In this document: positions 42,486 to 50,417 of the stretch, piece after piece
Layout of the letters: each line of letters starts with the position of its first letter
Numbering within the stretch: position 1 is the first letter of the stretch
NCBI GenBank assembly: GCA_017549605.1
Contig: JAFYUH010000047.1
Location: 1-52,714, forward strand
Origin: Bacteroidales bacterium
GTDB taxonomy: Bacteria > Bacteroidota > Bacteroidia > Bacteroidales > F082
DNA: 52,714 bases
Direction: 5' to 3'
Made by a program: the position numbers and the translations under genes
Notes under the pieces: model-generated
The model's input: the letters and a program-made list of their open reading frames with translations, nothing else
Database searches by the model: none
Told to the model about the DNA's origin: nothing

Positions 42486-44920
42486 ACAACTTCACCGTTT
42501 TCTGTTATAACTTTAACGAAGTAAACTCCGCTATTTAAGCTAGAAACTTCTATTGTCATAACTTCTTGGTGACTTGGTGTCTCGGCGACTTGGCGTCTTC
42601 CATAAACGTCATAAACGATAACTTCTTCAATATTCATTTCTGCTTCAACAAAGAGAACATCGCTCACTGGGTTTGGATAGATGCTGAGTGATGAAGCCAA
42701 TTCAGCGATGCCATCACCTTTTAATGTTGTTTCACATACTTCTTCAGATTTATCTGATTCAACGTTATCAACAACAGCTGCAACTGTGAAACAATATCTT
42801 GTATCTGATTCCAAGTCATAGATATCTACACTTGTGCCAGTAATAGAACCTAACAATTCTTCAGATTGATATACATAATATCTTGTTGCGCCTTCAACAG
42901 CGTCCCATGACAATCTGAGTTCATTTGCAACTAATGCTTGAACTTTAAAGTTTTTAGGTGCGGCAGGTTTTTCTGTGCCTTCTTCAACCAATGTTGTTGC
43001 ACAAGCTTGTGCTGACTTAGCAGACTCGCCGCCAGCATTAACTGCTGTCACTGTGAAGCAGTATTCTTTACCAGCATTCAAGCCTGTAACGATATGTGTT
43101 GTTTCAGCGACTGTGAGGAGTTTTATCATGCCTTGGTAGACGTTGTATGTCTTAGCGCCTTCAACAGCGTCCCATGTCAATTCGATTGTTGCATCTGACA
43201 ATGGCTCAGCATTGAGGTTTGTTGGAGCTGCTGGTACCTCAGGTGTTGCCTCGAATGTAGTAGCGCATACTTCAGATGATTTCGCTGATTCTTTTTCACC
43301 GTTGACAGATGTAACAGTGAAGCAATATTGTGTAGCAGCATTCAAGCCTTCTACCATATAAGATGTTTCTGTAATAGATGTTGCTATGATGTCTTCACCT
43401 TGGTATACATTGTAGCTTGTTGTGTTTTCAGCAGCGTTCCATGTCAACTTGATTGTTGATTCGCTGAATGCTACAGCTTTGACGTTATCTGGAATAGATG
43501 GAGCGTCCATATCGACAGGTTCTTCTGGTGTTAACTGTGAGTCTGTAACCAATTTTACGTTATCGAGGCACAATGCGCCGCCATCAGTTTTCTTGTAGTG
43601 GTGGAAACCGATATAGATTTCTTTACCTGCATAATCTGCCAATGAATAAGCCTTTGTATCACCAGCTTTATTGCTATATCTTTCAAACCAGATGTCTGTA
43701 AAGTTAGTTCCGTTTTCTGAAACAACTATAGAATAGTTGTCAGTCTTACCTTCTTCAGATTGTCTGATATCCCATTCAAGTGTTGATGTTTCTGTGATGA
43801 AATATGGTTTGTTTGTCACGACATAGTTGTCTGGAGTATATATCTTGTCTTCCAATGCATCGTATGTCATAGAATAGATTGCCATTGAACCATCAACGCC
43901 TTTGTAATAATTCTTGATAGACTCGATCATGTCTGTCAAAGGATAGCTTTGAGGTGATGCCCAGTTGTTTGTTGTACTTGCATTAGGACCTTGGAAAACA
44001 TGCATATCGACTATGCCATTGTTGAAATCGAATGCGAATGTTGTAGCTCTTGATTCTGTTGAAACGCAAGCTTCTTCAGATTTTTCTGATTCCAAGTCTT
44101 TAGAAGCTGTTACTGTGAAGCAATAGTTTGTGCCTGGAGTTAAGTTTTCAACTGTATATGTTGTAGCTGTCAAACCTTTAACAACAGATGCTTCTCCTTG
44201 GTAAACATTGTATGTTGCGCCTTCAACAGCGTCCCATGTCAATTGGATTTCTGTATCGCTCAAGGCTGTTGCTGTCAAGTTAGCTGGAGCATTTGGAGCT
44301 GGATCTAATTCTTCGCCAGAACCGTCGTCAACGAGTGTGAATTGAACTTGGTTGACATCTGTCTTAAGTGTTCCTGATACTGATGACAAATTTGTTGCGA
44401 GAATTTCTGAATATGCATTCTTATAAAGCATTCTGTTTTCTGATCTGCCTTCTGAAGCATATTTTGTAACAAGACTTTGATAATTTGCTGTAACGTCATT
44501 TACGCACAACATAACATTCTTGCCTTTTTTGTATGTAAAAGGTGTTTGGAATGTGATTGTTGTCCATTGATTTGCTGAAAATGACACATCACCCTCGAAA
44601 ACCAAATCATTTTCTGTTACAGCAACCCAGTCAGATGAACCGCTGAATGAAGTCTTGTCTGTATTTACCAAATATACTTTGAAAGTACGAGTAGCACTTC
44701 TGCTTGTACATTTGAAAGCGACACTTGTTATTTTGCCAGATTTGTTCTGCATTTCACTTGCAGTGAAAAGTTGTTGAGTAACGCTATAGTAGCTGTCGAC
44801 ATATGTAGGTGAATAATTGATTGCGCCATCACCGCTACCGATTGAGATTGTCTCTTGTGCTCTGAGGTTTCCGAATAAACCCAACACGCACACTACTGAT
44901 AAAAGTAAAAGTTTTTTCAT
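42464..44920 (-). CDS. T9SS cargo protein (YTAEE, cleaved adhesin, four Fn3)
   Basis: Secreted protein of 818 residues; signal peptide about 1-21 (NLRAQ). Order: YTAEE-type domain (TQQLFTASEMQ) about 23-200; Fn3 about 208-288; a cleaved-adhesin-like domain (FAFDFNNGIVDMHVF, YIGFHHYKKTDG) about 292-478; three Fn3 (SYNVYQGEDI, TYNVYQGMIK, RYYVYQSEEL) about 485-735; and the T9SS sorting domain (IYPNPVSDVLFVE to VVKRFVKK). The sorting-domain loop contains RRQVAETPSHQ, coded by a CACCGAGACACC-type phrase. Its gene end is identical over 110 bases to that of the 1523-residue gene. It lies 98 bases downstream of the next gene with no TAnnTTTG box in between, so it is probably read from that gene's promoter. 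Confidence 0.85.
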   Translation of the reverse strand: MKKLLLLSVVCVLGLFGNLRAQETISIGSGDGAINYSPTYVDSYYSVTQQLFTASEMQNKSGKITSVAFKCTSRSATRTFKVYLVNTDKTSFSGSSDWVAVTENDLVFEGDVSFSANQWTTITFQTPFTYKKGKNVMLCVNDVTANYQSLVTKYASEGRSENRMLYKNAYSEILATNLSSVSGTLKTDVNQVQFTLVDDGSGEELDPAPNAPANLTATALSDTEIQLTWDAVEGATYNVYQGEASVVKGLTATTYTVENLTPGTNYCFTVTASKDLESEKSEEACVSTESRATTFAFDFNNGIVDMHVFQGPNASTTNNWASPQSYPLTDMIESIKNYYKGVDGSMAIYSMTYDALEDKIYTPDNYVVTNKPYFITETSTLEWDIRQSEEGKTDNYSIVVSENGTNFTDIWFERYSNKAGDTKAYSLADYAGKEIYIGFHHYKKTDGGALCLDNVKLVTDSQLTPEEPVDMDAPSIPDNVKAVAFSESTIKLTWNAAENTTSYNVYQGEDIIATSITETSYMVEGLNAATQYCFTVTSVNGEKESAKSSEVCATTFEATPEVPAAPTNLNAEPLSDATIELTWDAVEGAKTYNVYQGMIKLLTVAETTHIVTGLNAGKEYCFTVTAVNAGGESAKSAQACATTLVEEGTEKPAAPKNFKVQALVANELRLSWDAVEGATRYYVYQSEELLGSITGTSVDIYDLESDTRYCFTVAAVVDNVESDKSEEVCETTLKGDGIAELASSLSIYPNPVSDVLFVEAEMNIEEVIVYDVYGRRQVAETPSHQEVMTIEVSSLNSGVYFVKVITENGEVVKRFVKK
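42565..42598. repeat. CGCCAAGTCGCCGAG phrase in a T9SS sorting domain
   Basis: On the minus strand it reads GACGCCAAGTCGCCGAGAC then ACCAAGTCACCAAG, giving RRQVAETPSHQ. Same class as the intergenic copy at 16369. Confidence 0.8.
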
Positions 44921-44956
44921 GTTTGCAGTATTTTTAGTTTATAACTTTTGCTTTGG

Positions 44957-45013
44957 GTTATGAGCAGTGAGCAGTGAGCATCTCTACTCACAACTCATAG
45001 CTCATGACTCATT
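44957..45013. repeat. TGAGCAGTGAGCAGTGAGC phrase tract
   Basis: TGAGCAGTGAGCAGTGAGC followed by ACTCACAACTCATAGCTC and ATGACTCAT, forming an imperfect inverted repeat between two T9SS genes. A separate class, seen only here in this window. Confidence 0.75.
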
Positions 45014-45018
45014 GCCAA

Positions 45019-46497
45019 TTATTTCTTAATAAAACGTTTTACGATTTCTCCGTTTTCTGTCACGACCTTCACGAAATAAACGCCATTGCTTAAGTTTGAA
45101 ACATCAACAGTCACATTACCTTGGCGACTTGGTGTCTCGGTGACTTGGCGTCTTCCAAATAAATCATAAACGACAACTTCCTCAACTTCAGTTTCTGTTT
45201 CGATATAAAGTCTGTCATTAACAGGGTTTGGATAAACGCTTAATGAAGTTGTCATTTCTTCTATCGCATCACCTTCAACGAAAGAGAATTTTACGAAAGG
45301 AACTACGTTTGCTGTTTCTTTAGCTGTCACAACGCCTGCTGTTGGGTCGAATGGCATTTCTTCAGCGCTGTTCCATACGCATCTTACGCCTTCTTCTGCT
45401 GGCAATACGAAGCCTTCGAAGTAGCTGTCATAATAACACATTGAACCTGACAAGTCATTTACGCAAAGCAAGACGTTGCCGCCTGTGTAGTTGAACACTT
45501 TGTCTAATTTTATTGTTACCCATGAATTAGGAGTGAATTTAACATTACCAGCGAACACGAGGTCGTTGCCTGAAACTTGTTCCATATTCAATCCGTTGAA
45601 TGAAGCATTGTCGGTGTTTACCATATAGATTTCAAGACGACGAGGATTTTCTTCATACCACATATCTGTCTTGAATGCTAGTCTGCTGAAAACACCTTCT
45701 TTAATGCCGATTTCTTCAGCTGTGTAGTATTGTTGTGAGATTGAATATTGAACTGCCACGAAAACTGGAGCGAATCTGTTCATGTTTGCCGCATAAGCGC
45801 CAACTGTTCCATCAATAACGATAACTTCGTCTTCTTCTGTTTCATCGCCTGGTTGTTCTGGTTCGCCGGCTTCACCGAAAGTGAATTTCACTGTAGGAAC
45901 TACGTTCGCTGTTTCCTTAGCAGTAATTGCGCTTGCTGTAGGATCGAAGAACATTTCTTCAGCGCTGCTCCATACGCATCTTACGCCTTCTTCTGCTGGC
46001 AATGCGAAACCTTCAAAGTAGCTGTCATAATAACACATTGAACCTGACAAGTCATTTACGCAAACTAAAACGTTGCCGCCTGTGTAGTTGAATGCCTTAT
46101 CTAATTCTATAGTCACCCATGAACTTGCTGTGAAAGTTACATTGCCTGAGAATACGAGGTCTTCAGCTGAAACCTGTTCCATATTCAAACCGTTGAAAGT
46201 TGCATTGTCTGTATTGACCATATAGATTTCGAGACGACGAGCGTTGTCTTCAAACCACATCATATCTGTCTTGAATGACAAGCTTCTGACAGCACCTTCT
46301 TCAACGCCGATTTCTTCAGCTGTGTAATATTGCTGAGACACTGAATATTGGACAGCCACAAAAACTGGAGCGAATCTGTTCATGTTTGCAGCATAAGCGC
46401 CAACTGTTCCATCGATAACGACTTCTGTATTTTGTGCTCTTAATGTTCCGAACAAACCAAGAACACATACGATTGCAATAAGTAAAAGTTTTTTCAT
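45019..46497 (-). CDS. T9SS cargo protein made of two near-identical YTAEE domains
   Basis: Secreted protein of 492 residues, the smallest of the array; signal peptide about 1-21 (TLRAQ). Residues 24-205 and 222-405 are two YTAEE domains that are almost the same (both contain VIDGTVGAYAANMNRF, QQYYTAEEIG, LSGSMCYYDSYFEG and GVRCVW), separated by an EQPGDETEEDE linker. The DNA copies (about 45290-45820 and 45895-46425) are also very similar, so the duplication is recent or kept alike by conversion. The T9SS sorting domain follows (VYPNPVNDRLYIE to VVKRFIKK), with the phrase-coded word RRQVTETPSRQ. Because it contains nothing but this domain, it is the simplest template for studying what the YTAEE domain does. 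Confidence 0.86.
   Translation of the reverse strand: MKKLLLIAIVCVLGLFGTLRAQNTEVVIDGTVGAYAANMNRFAPVFVAVQYSVSQQYYTAEEIGVEEGAVRSLSFKTDMMWFEDNARRLEIYMVNTDNATFNGLNMEQVSAEDLVFSGNVTFTASSWVTIELDKAFNYTGGNVLVCVNDLSGSMCYYDSYFEGFALPAEEGVRCVWSSAEEMFFDPTASAITAKETANVVPTVKFTFGEAGEPEQPGDETEEDEVIVIDGTVGAYAANMNRFAPVFVAVQYSISQQYYTAEEIGIKEGVFSRLAFKTDMWYEENPRRLEIYMVNTDNASFNGLNMEQVSGNDLVFAGNVKFTPNSWVTIKLDKVFNYTGGNVLLCVNDLSGSMCYYDSYFEGFVLPAEEGVRCVWNSAEEMPFDPTAGVVTAKETANVVPFVKFSFVEGDAIEEMTTSLSVYPNPVNDRLYIETETEVEEVVVYDLFGRRQVTETPSRQGNVTVDVSNLSNGVYFVKVVTENGEIVKRFIKK
45119..45153. repeat. CGCCAAGTCACCGAG phrase in a T9SS sorting domain
   Basis: On the minus strand it reads GACGCCAAGTCACCGAGACA then CCAAGTCGCCAAGG, encoding RRQVTETPSRQG at the same loop as 16652 and 42565. 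Confidence 0.8.
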
Positions 46498-46543
46498 AGT
46501 ATTTTAATTTTAATCAATAATTTCCATACACTTAAAGAACTTA

Positions 46544-46551
46544 CAAATATA
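46544..46551 (-). promoter_or_regulatory. Promoter of the 492-residue T9SS gene
   Basis: TATATTTG on the minus strand, 47 bases before the ATG, with a TTG about 20 bases further upstream. This is one of the better -33/-7 pairs in the window. Confidence 0.55.
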
Positions 46552-46579
46552 CGACTTTTTTGAAATATTTTCAACGGCA

Positions 46580-46616
46580 TAAAAAAATTTCCGGACCATA
46601 TTATGTATCCGGAAAT
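46580..46616 (-). terminator. Terminator of the 1190-residue T9SS gene
   Basis: ATTTCCGGA and TCCGGAAAT form a perfect 9-base stem followed on the minus strand by a T run. Confidence 0.85.
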
Positions 46617-46645
46617 CTGTGTTGAATGTATTAAAATGGAATTTA

Positions 46646-49600
46646 TTATTTCTTGATAAAGCGTTTTACAACTTCGCCATTTTCTGTTACAACTTTAACG
46701 AAGTAAACTCCGCTGTTCAAGTTAGCAACGTCAATATATGACTGTTGACTGTTGACTGTTGACTGTTGACCAACAATAACGCCAGTTATTGTGTAAACGA
46801 CAACTTCTTCAATATTCATTTCTGTTTCGATATAAAGCTTATCGTTAACAGGGTTTGGATAAACATTGAGTGAAGATGCGAGTTCTGCGATGCCTTCTGG
46901 GTCTGTCTTGCCACAAGCTTCAACTGACTCTTCTGATTCGACTTCACCGTTAACAGCTGTAATTGTATAGCAGTATTCTGTGTCTGGAGTCAAGCCAACG
47001 ATGTTGTAATATGTGTAAGATGTCTTAGCGACTAAAGTATCAGCGCTGTAGATGTAATAACGTTTTGCGTTTTCTGCTGCATCCCATGACACTTTAACTG
47101 ATGTTGAGCTTGTTGCTTCAACTTTTACATTTGCAGGAACTGCTGGAACGATATCAAATGTTGTTGCGCAAACTACATCTGACTTGTCAAATGATTCGAT
47201 AGTTTTGTTAACACTAGTAACCATATAGCAGTATTCTGTACTTGGTGTCAAGCCTTCTACTGTATAAGTTGTTTCTGATACTCTGTCGATAATTTCTTCG
47301 CCCCAGTAGATGTTATAACCAGCTGCTTTTTCAACTTTTGACCATGTCAATACGATTGTTGAAGTGCTTGTTGCTTCAGCTGAAATTTCTGTTGGAGGTT
47401 CGAGTGTAAGTTTCATTGTCTTAGCGCAAGCTTTTTCTGAAGCTATAGATTCCATGATATCGTTGTAAGCTCTAACAACATAGCAGTAGTCTGAGTTTTG
47501 TGTCAAGTTTTCATCGATATATGACAATTCTTTAACATTTGTGAGGAATGCATCGTTACGATAGATGTTGTAGCTTGTTGCTCTTTCTGCAGCTTCCCAT
47601 GTCAATTCGATTGAGAACTCGTCTATTGTTGTAGCGACTACGTTAGCAGGAATTGCTGGCAAGTTTTCTGGATCGATAACTTCGATTTCAAATGTGAAGC
47701 CATTTTCAGCTGCAGCAACTAAATAGTATTTGCCTGCAGGATATTCAACAGCGTAGATTTCTTCAAAGTCAGAAGCGCCTCTTGTCTTAGCAGCTGCATT
47801 TGACAATCTTACATTGTCGACGCATACATAGAATTGGTTTGTTTCTTTGTGGTGTAAAGCAATATGATAATCACCATATTCAAGACCTAATTCTGCGAAC
47901 TTAGCGCCAAGGTCAACGACTTTAGTTGTGAATGCTGCTGAAGTAGGTGTAACTTCTTCAATGAATGTCATTGATTCACCGTCTTTAGAAACTTCAACTT
48001 TAACATGGTCGATTGAACCATCTTGTAAAACATCACACATAGCATCAAATGATAATTTTGAATTTTCTGTGATGTTATATGTCTTTTCTGTCATTACGAT
48101 GTTATCAGCAACGAAGTAATTTGGATAGCTATTTGTTCTATATGAATAAGAAATAAGGCATTTTGTACCATCAACGCCACCGCTAACGATTTCCCAGTTA
48201 TTTGCGTTGTCATTATAGTTTCTAACTGTCCAGCCTGTCAATACGTCTTCATTGAAATCAAAGAAGAACTCTGATGAAATTTCTACATTGCCTTTGAATT
48301 CATTGTCGTTTGAAGGACCGCCTTTGCCTTCGAAACCTTCTCTATAGATAGCCAATTTTGCATTGTCGCCTGTAACCTTAGCATTCAAGATAGATTTTTC
48401 TGCTAACTCAAATGAATACACAGCATCAGGAGTGTTGCTCTTTTCTGTTTCTCTTGGCAACAAGTAATTGTCGTGTAAGTTAGCGAACTCTGGAGTATGA
48501 GTATATTTGCCATTTTCAAATGTAACTGCTTGTGCAAGTTCATAAACATCAGCTGTTCCTGGAGTATAAGCCTTAGCTGTCATAGGAACAAGCTTTGTTG
48601 TATCTGAATATGAAATCACGAGATTGCCTGTTACTTCGCCATCAACATTTGCATTTTCATCGTATGAAACTTCCACAACGATTGGATTTGCAGTGTAGTC
48701 GATATTTTCTGGCAATACGAAGAAATCGTTATCAACTGTAATATCTGTGACAGTTGTACTTATAGACTTAACATTTACTTCTAAAGGTTTTGCTTCTGAC
48801 CAGTAGCCACCGAGCATTGTTTCACCCAAGTCGATTGTTGCTGGAGAAACCTTAACGATAGCTCTGCTTTCCATTTCAAACTTCACTTGGTTAACATATC
48901 CTTTAAACGCCATCATATTTACTGACAAGTTGTTTATATCAAAAGGAGAAACGTTGCTTGTGCTGAATAATGCTCTTTTTTGATCTTCTGTAGCAAATGT
49001 ATAGAAAATATGATAGTTTGGATCCGCTTTCGCACCTGTCTTATCATAAACACAGACCACTATGTTGCCGCCTGTATATTCAAAGCCTTTGCTGAAAGGT
49101 ATTGTGAGCCATGAGTCTTTAACACCTGAAATCTCAATATCGCCATCATATACCTTATCGTTTTCTGTAATAGGTTCATAACCACCTACCATATTATCAC
49201 GTTCAAGATGTTTTACATAGACTTCATATTGTCTTGTAACTTGAGAAACGTTATTTGATAATTTGAATGAAACACTGTTGATTGTACCAAGACGACCTTC
49301 AAAATCTTCTTCTGTATAGACTTGTTGTGAAATAGAATACTTTTGATAGTCTGTTACTGGCAATGAATATTCTGTTCCTATAGGATTTTTGTCAGCACCA
49401 ATTTCTACTGTAACAGCAGTTGTTGGACCTGTTGGTTCATCATCATCTTCATCATCACCTGGAACTTCAGGTTCTTCGCCTGGAGTTTCAGGATCCTCAC
49501 CTGGAGTTTCTGGATCTTCGCCTGGAGTTTCTGGATCTTCGCCTGGAGTTTCTGGATCTTCGCCTGGTTCTTCACCTGGATTTTCTGGTTCTTCACCACC

Positions 49601-50218
49601 TTCACCTTTGAAAGTGAACTTAATATAGTTTGTATATGAATAGAATGTTCCATTTTTAGCTGACAAACCTCCCATATCTATAGAAGTTGATGATGTAGTA
49701 TATAACATTCTTGCATGATAGCTTTCATTATAGTAAGCATAGAATTGATTATAGTTGCTTTCACCATAACCTGACTTATCATAGATACATAACAACACAT
49801 CGCCGCCTGTGTATTCAAAGTCTTTTGTAAAATCAATTGCGACTGATACTATATTAGCAGAAAATGCAGCTGGCAAAGACCAAGCGCCATCAAAAACGAT
49901 ATCAGCGTCGGTAACTTCAACCCAGTCTTGACCAGAAGTAAACAATTTCTTGTCTATATTTTTCATATAAACAACGATATCACGTGTGTTTGCTCCACCT
50001 GTACCGTGGTCAAATGCTATTCTATTGATAAGACCTGTCTTACCTTGCAATTCTTCTGCAGTATAAATCTGCTGACATACGCTGTAGTTAAAGTAGTCAA
50101 CAATAGGACTAGTCCAAACTAATACTGAAGAAGTTCCCACTTCGATTGTTTCTTGCGCTCTAACATTGCCGAACAATGCCAACACGCACATAAATGTTAA
50201 AAGTAAAGCTTTTTTCAT
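46646..50218 (-). CDS. Large modular T9SS cargo protein with EDPETPG tandem linker
   Basis: Secreted protein of 1190 residues; signal peptide 1-21 (GNVRAQ). Order: YTAEE domain 23-203 (CQQIYTAEELQG); a linker at about 205-262 with four tandem EDPETPG units and a DDEDDDE run; second YTAEE-type domain 265-448; choice-of-anchor D-like 452-550 (MLGGYWSEAKPL); PPC-like 555-645 (FANLHDNYLLP); cleaved-adhesin-like 650-808; three Fn3 at about 853-935, 940-1020 and 1025-1105; T9SS sorting domain 1112-1190. In the sorting domain, VGQQSTVNSQQS is coded by tandem GACTGTTGACTGTTG phrase copies. Highly similar in layout to the 1523- and 1375-residue proteins. It has its own promoter and terminator. Likely adhesin. 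Confidence 0.85.
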   Translation of the reverse strand: MKKALLLTFMCVLALFGNVRAQETIEVGTSSVLVWTSPIVDYFNYSVCQQIYTAEELQGKTGLINRIAFDHGTGGANTRDIVVYMKNIDKKLFTSGQDWVEVTDADIVFDGAWSLPAAFSANIVSVAIDFTKDFEYTGGDVLLCIYDKSGYGESNYNQFYAYYNESYHARMLYTTSSTSIDMGGLSAKNGTFYSYTNYIKFTFKGEGGEEPENPGEEPGEDPETPGEDPETPGEDPETPGEDPETPGEEPEVPGDDEDDDEPTGPTTAVTVEIGADKNPIGTEYSLPVTDYQKYSISQQVYTEEDFEGRLGTINSVSFKLSNNVSQVTRQYEVYVKHLERDNMVGGYEPITENDKVYDGDIEISGVKDSWLTIPFSKGFEYTGGNIVVCVYDKTGAKADPNYHIFYTFATEDQKRALFSTSNVSPFDINNLSVNMMAFKGYVNQVKFEMESRAIVKVSPATIDLGETMLGGYWSEAKPLEVNVKSISTTVTDITVDNDFFVLPENIDYTANPIVVEVSYDENANVDGEVTGNLVISYSDTTKLVPMTAKAYTPGTADVYELAQAVTFENGKYTHTPEFANLHDNYLLPRETEKSNTPDAVYSFELAEKSILNAKVTGDNAKLAIYREGFEGKGGPSNDNEFKGNVEISSEFFFDFNEDVLTGWTVRNYNDNANNWEIVSGGVDGTKCLISYSYRTNSYPNYFVADNIVMTEKTYNITENSKLSFDAMCDVLQDGSIDHVKVEVSKDGESMTFIEEVTPTSAAFTTKVVDLGAKFAELGLEYGDYHIALHHKETNQFYVCVDNVRLSNAAAKTRGASDFEEIYAVEYPAGKYYLVAAAENGFTFEIEVIDPENLPAIPANVVATTIDEFSIELTWEAAERATSYNIYRNDAFLTNVKELSYIDENLTQNSDYCYVVRAYNDIMESIASEKACAKTMKLTLEPPTEISAEATSTSTIVLTWSKVEKAAGYNIYWGEEIIDRVSETTYTVEGLTPSTEYCYMVTSVNKTIESFDKSDVVCATTFDIVPAVPANVKVEATSSTSVKVSWDAAENAKRYYIYSADTLVAKTSYTYYNIVGLTPDTEYCYTITAVNGEVESEESVEACGKTDPEGIAELASSLNVYPNPVNDKLYIETEMNIEEVVVYTITGVIVGQQSTVNSQQSYIDVANLNSGVYFVKVVTENGEVVKRFIKK
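46740..46770. repeat. GACTGTTGACTGTTGACTG phrase in a T9SS sorting domain
   Basis: Four tandem GACTGTT(GACTGTT) units, coding on the minus strand for GQQSTVNSQQS. The period is 7 bases, so the same phrase is read in different frames along the loop. Confidence 0.85.
49475..49561. repeat. 21-bp tandem repeat coding for EDPETPG
   Basis: About four units of TCTTCGCCTGGAGTTTCTGG, nearly identical in DNA, giving a linker that can expand or contract without a frameshift. Confidence 0.85.
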
Positions 50219-50266
50219 ATTGTTAAATTTTAAATTGATATTCTAAATAACATTCTCTACATTCCA

Positions 50267-50274
50267 CAAAAATA
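50267..50274 (-). promoter_or_regulatory. -7 promoter box of the 1190-residue T9SS gene
   Basis: TATTTTTG on the minus strand, 49 bases before the ATG. Confidence 0.5.
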
Positions 50275-50329
50275 TATCTTTTTTCAATATAAAAAAGAAT
50301 GAAGTAGAGAAAAAATATTACGTTTTGTT

Positions 50330-50357
50330 TAAGGTTTAAGGTTTAAAATTTAAGGTC
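50330..50357. repeat. AAGGTTTAAGGTTTAAAATT phrase
   Basis: Tandem AAGGTTTAAGGTTTAAAATT and TTAAGGTC between the porin terminator and the T9SS promoter; another member of the phrase families. Confidence 0.6.
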
Positions 50358-50374
50358 AAATTAGCAACTAAAAA

Positions 50375-50398
50375 AGGAGTTAAGAATTCCTAACTCCT
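50375..50398 (-). terminator. Terminator of the porin gene formed by a phrase repeat
   Basis: AGGAGTTA and TAACTCCT form the stem around AGAATTCC; on the minus strand a six-T run follows. The stem words belong to the GAATTAGGAGTTAGG phrase class, which continues at 50391-50416 up to the stop codon. Confidence 0.7.
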
Positions 50399-50417
50399 AA
50401 CTCCTAATTCCTAACTA

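Noticed and set aside
49389..49628. Ser/Gly/Pro-rich plus-strand open frame with SGSSPGV repeats
   Set aside because: It is the antisense reading of the EDPETPG linker of the 1190-residue T9SS gene; the repeats come from the tandem DNA repeat and there is no promoter or start context.
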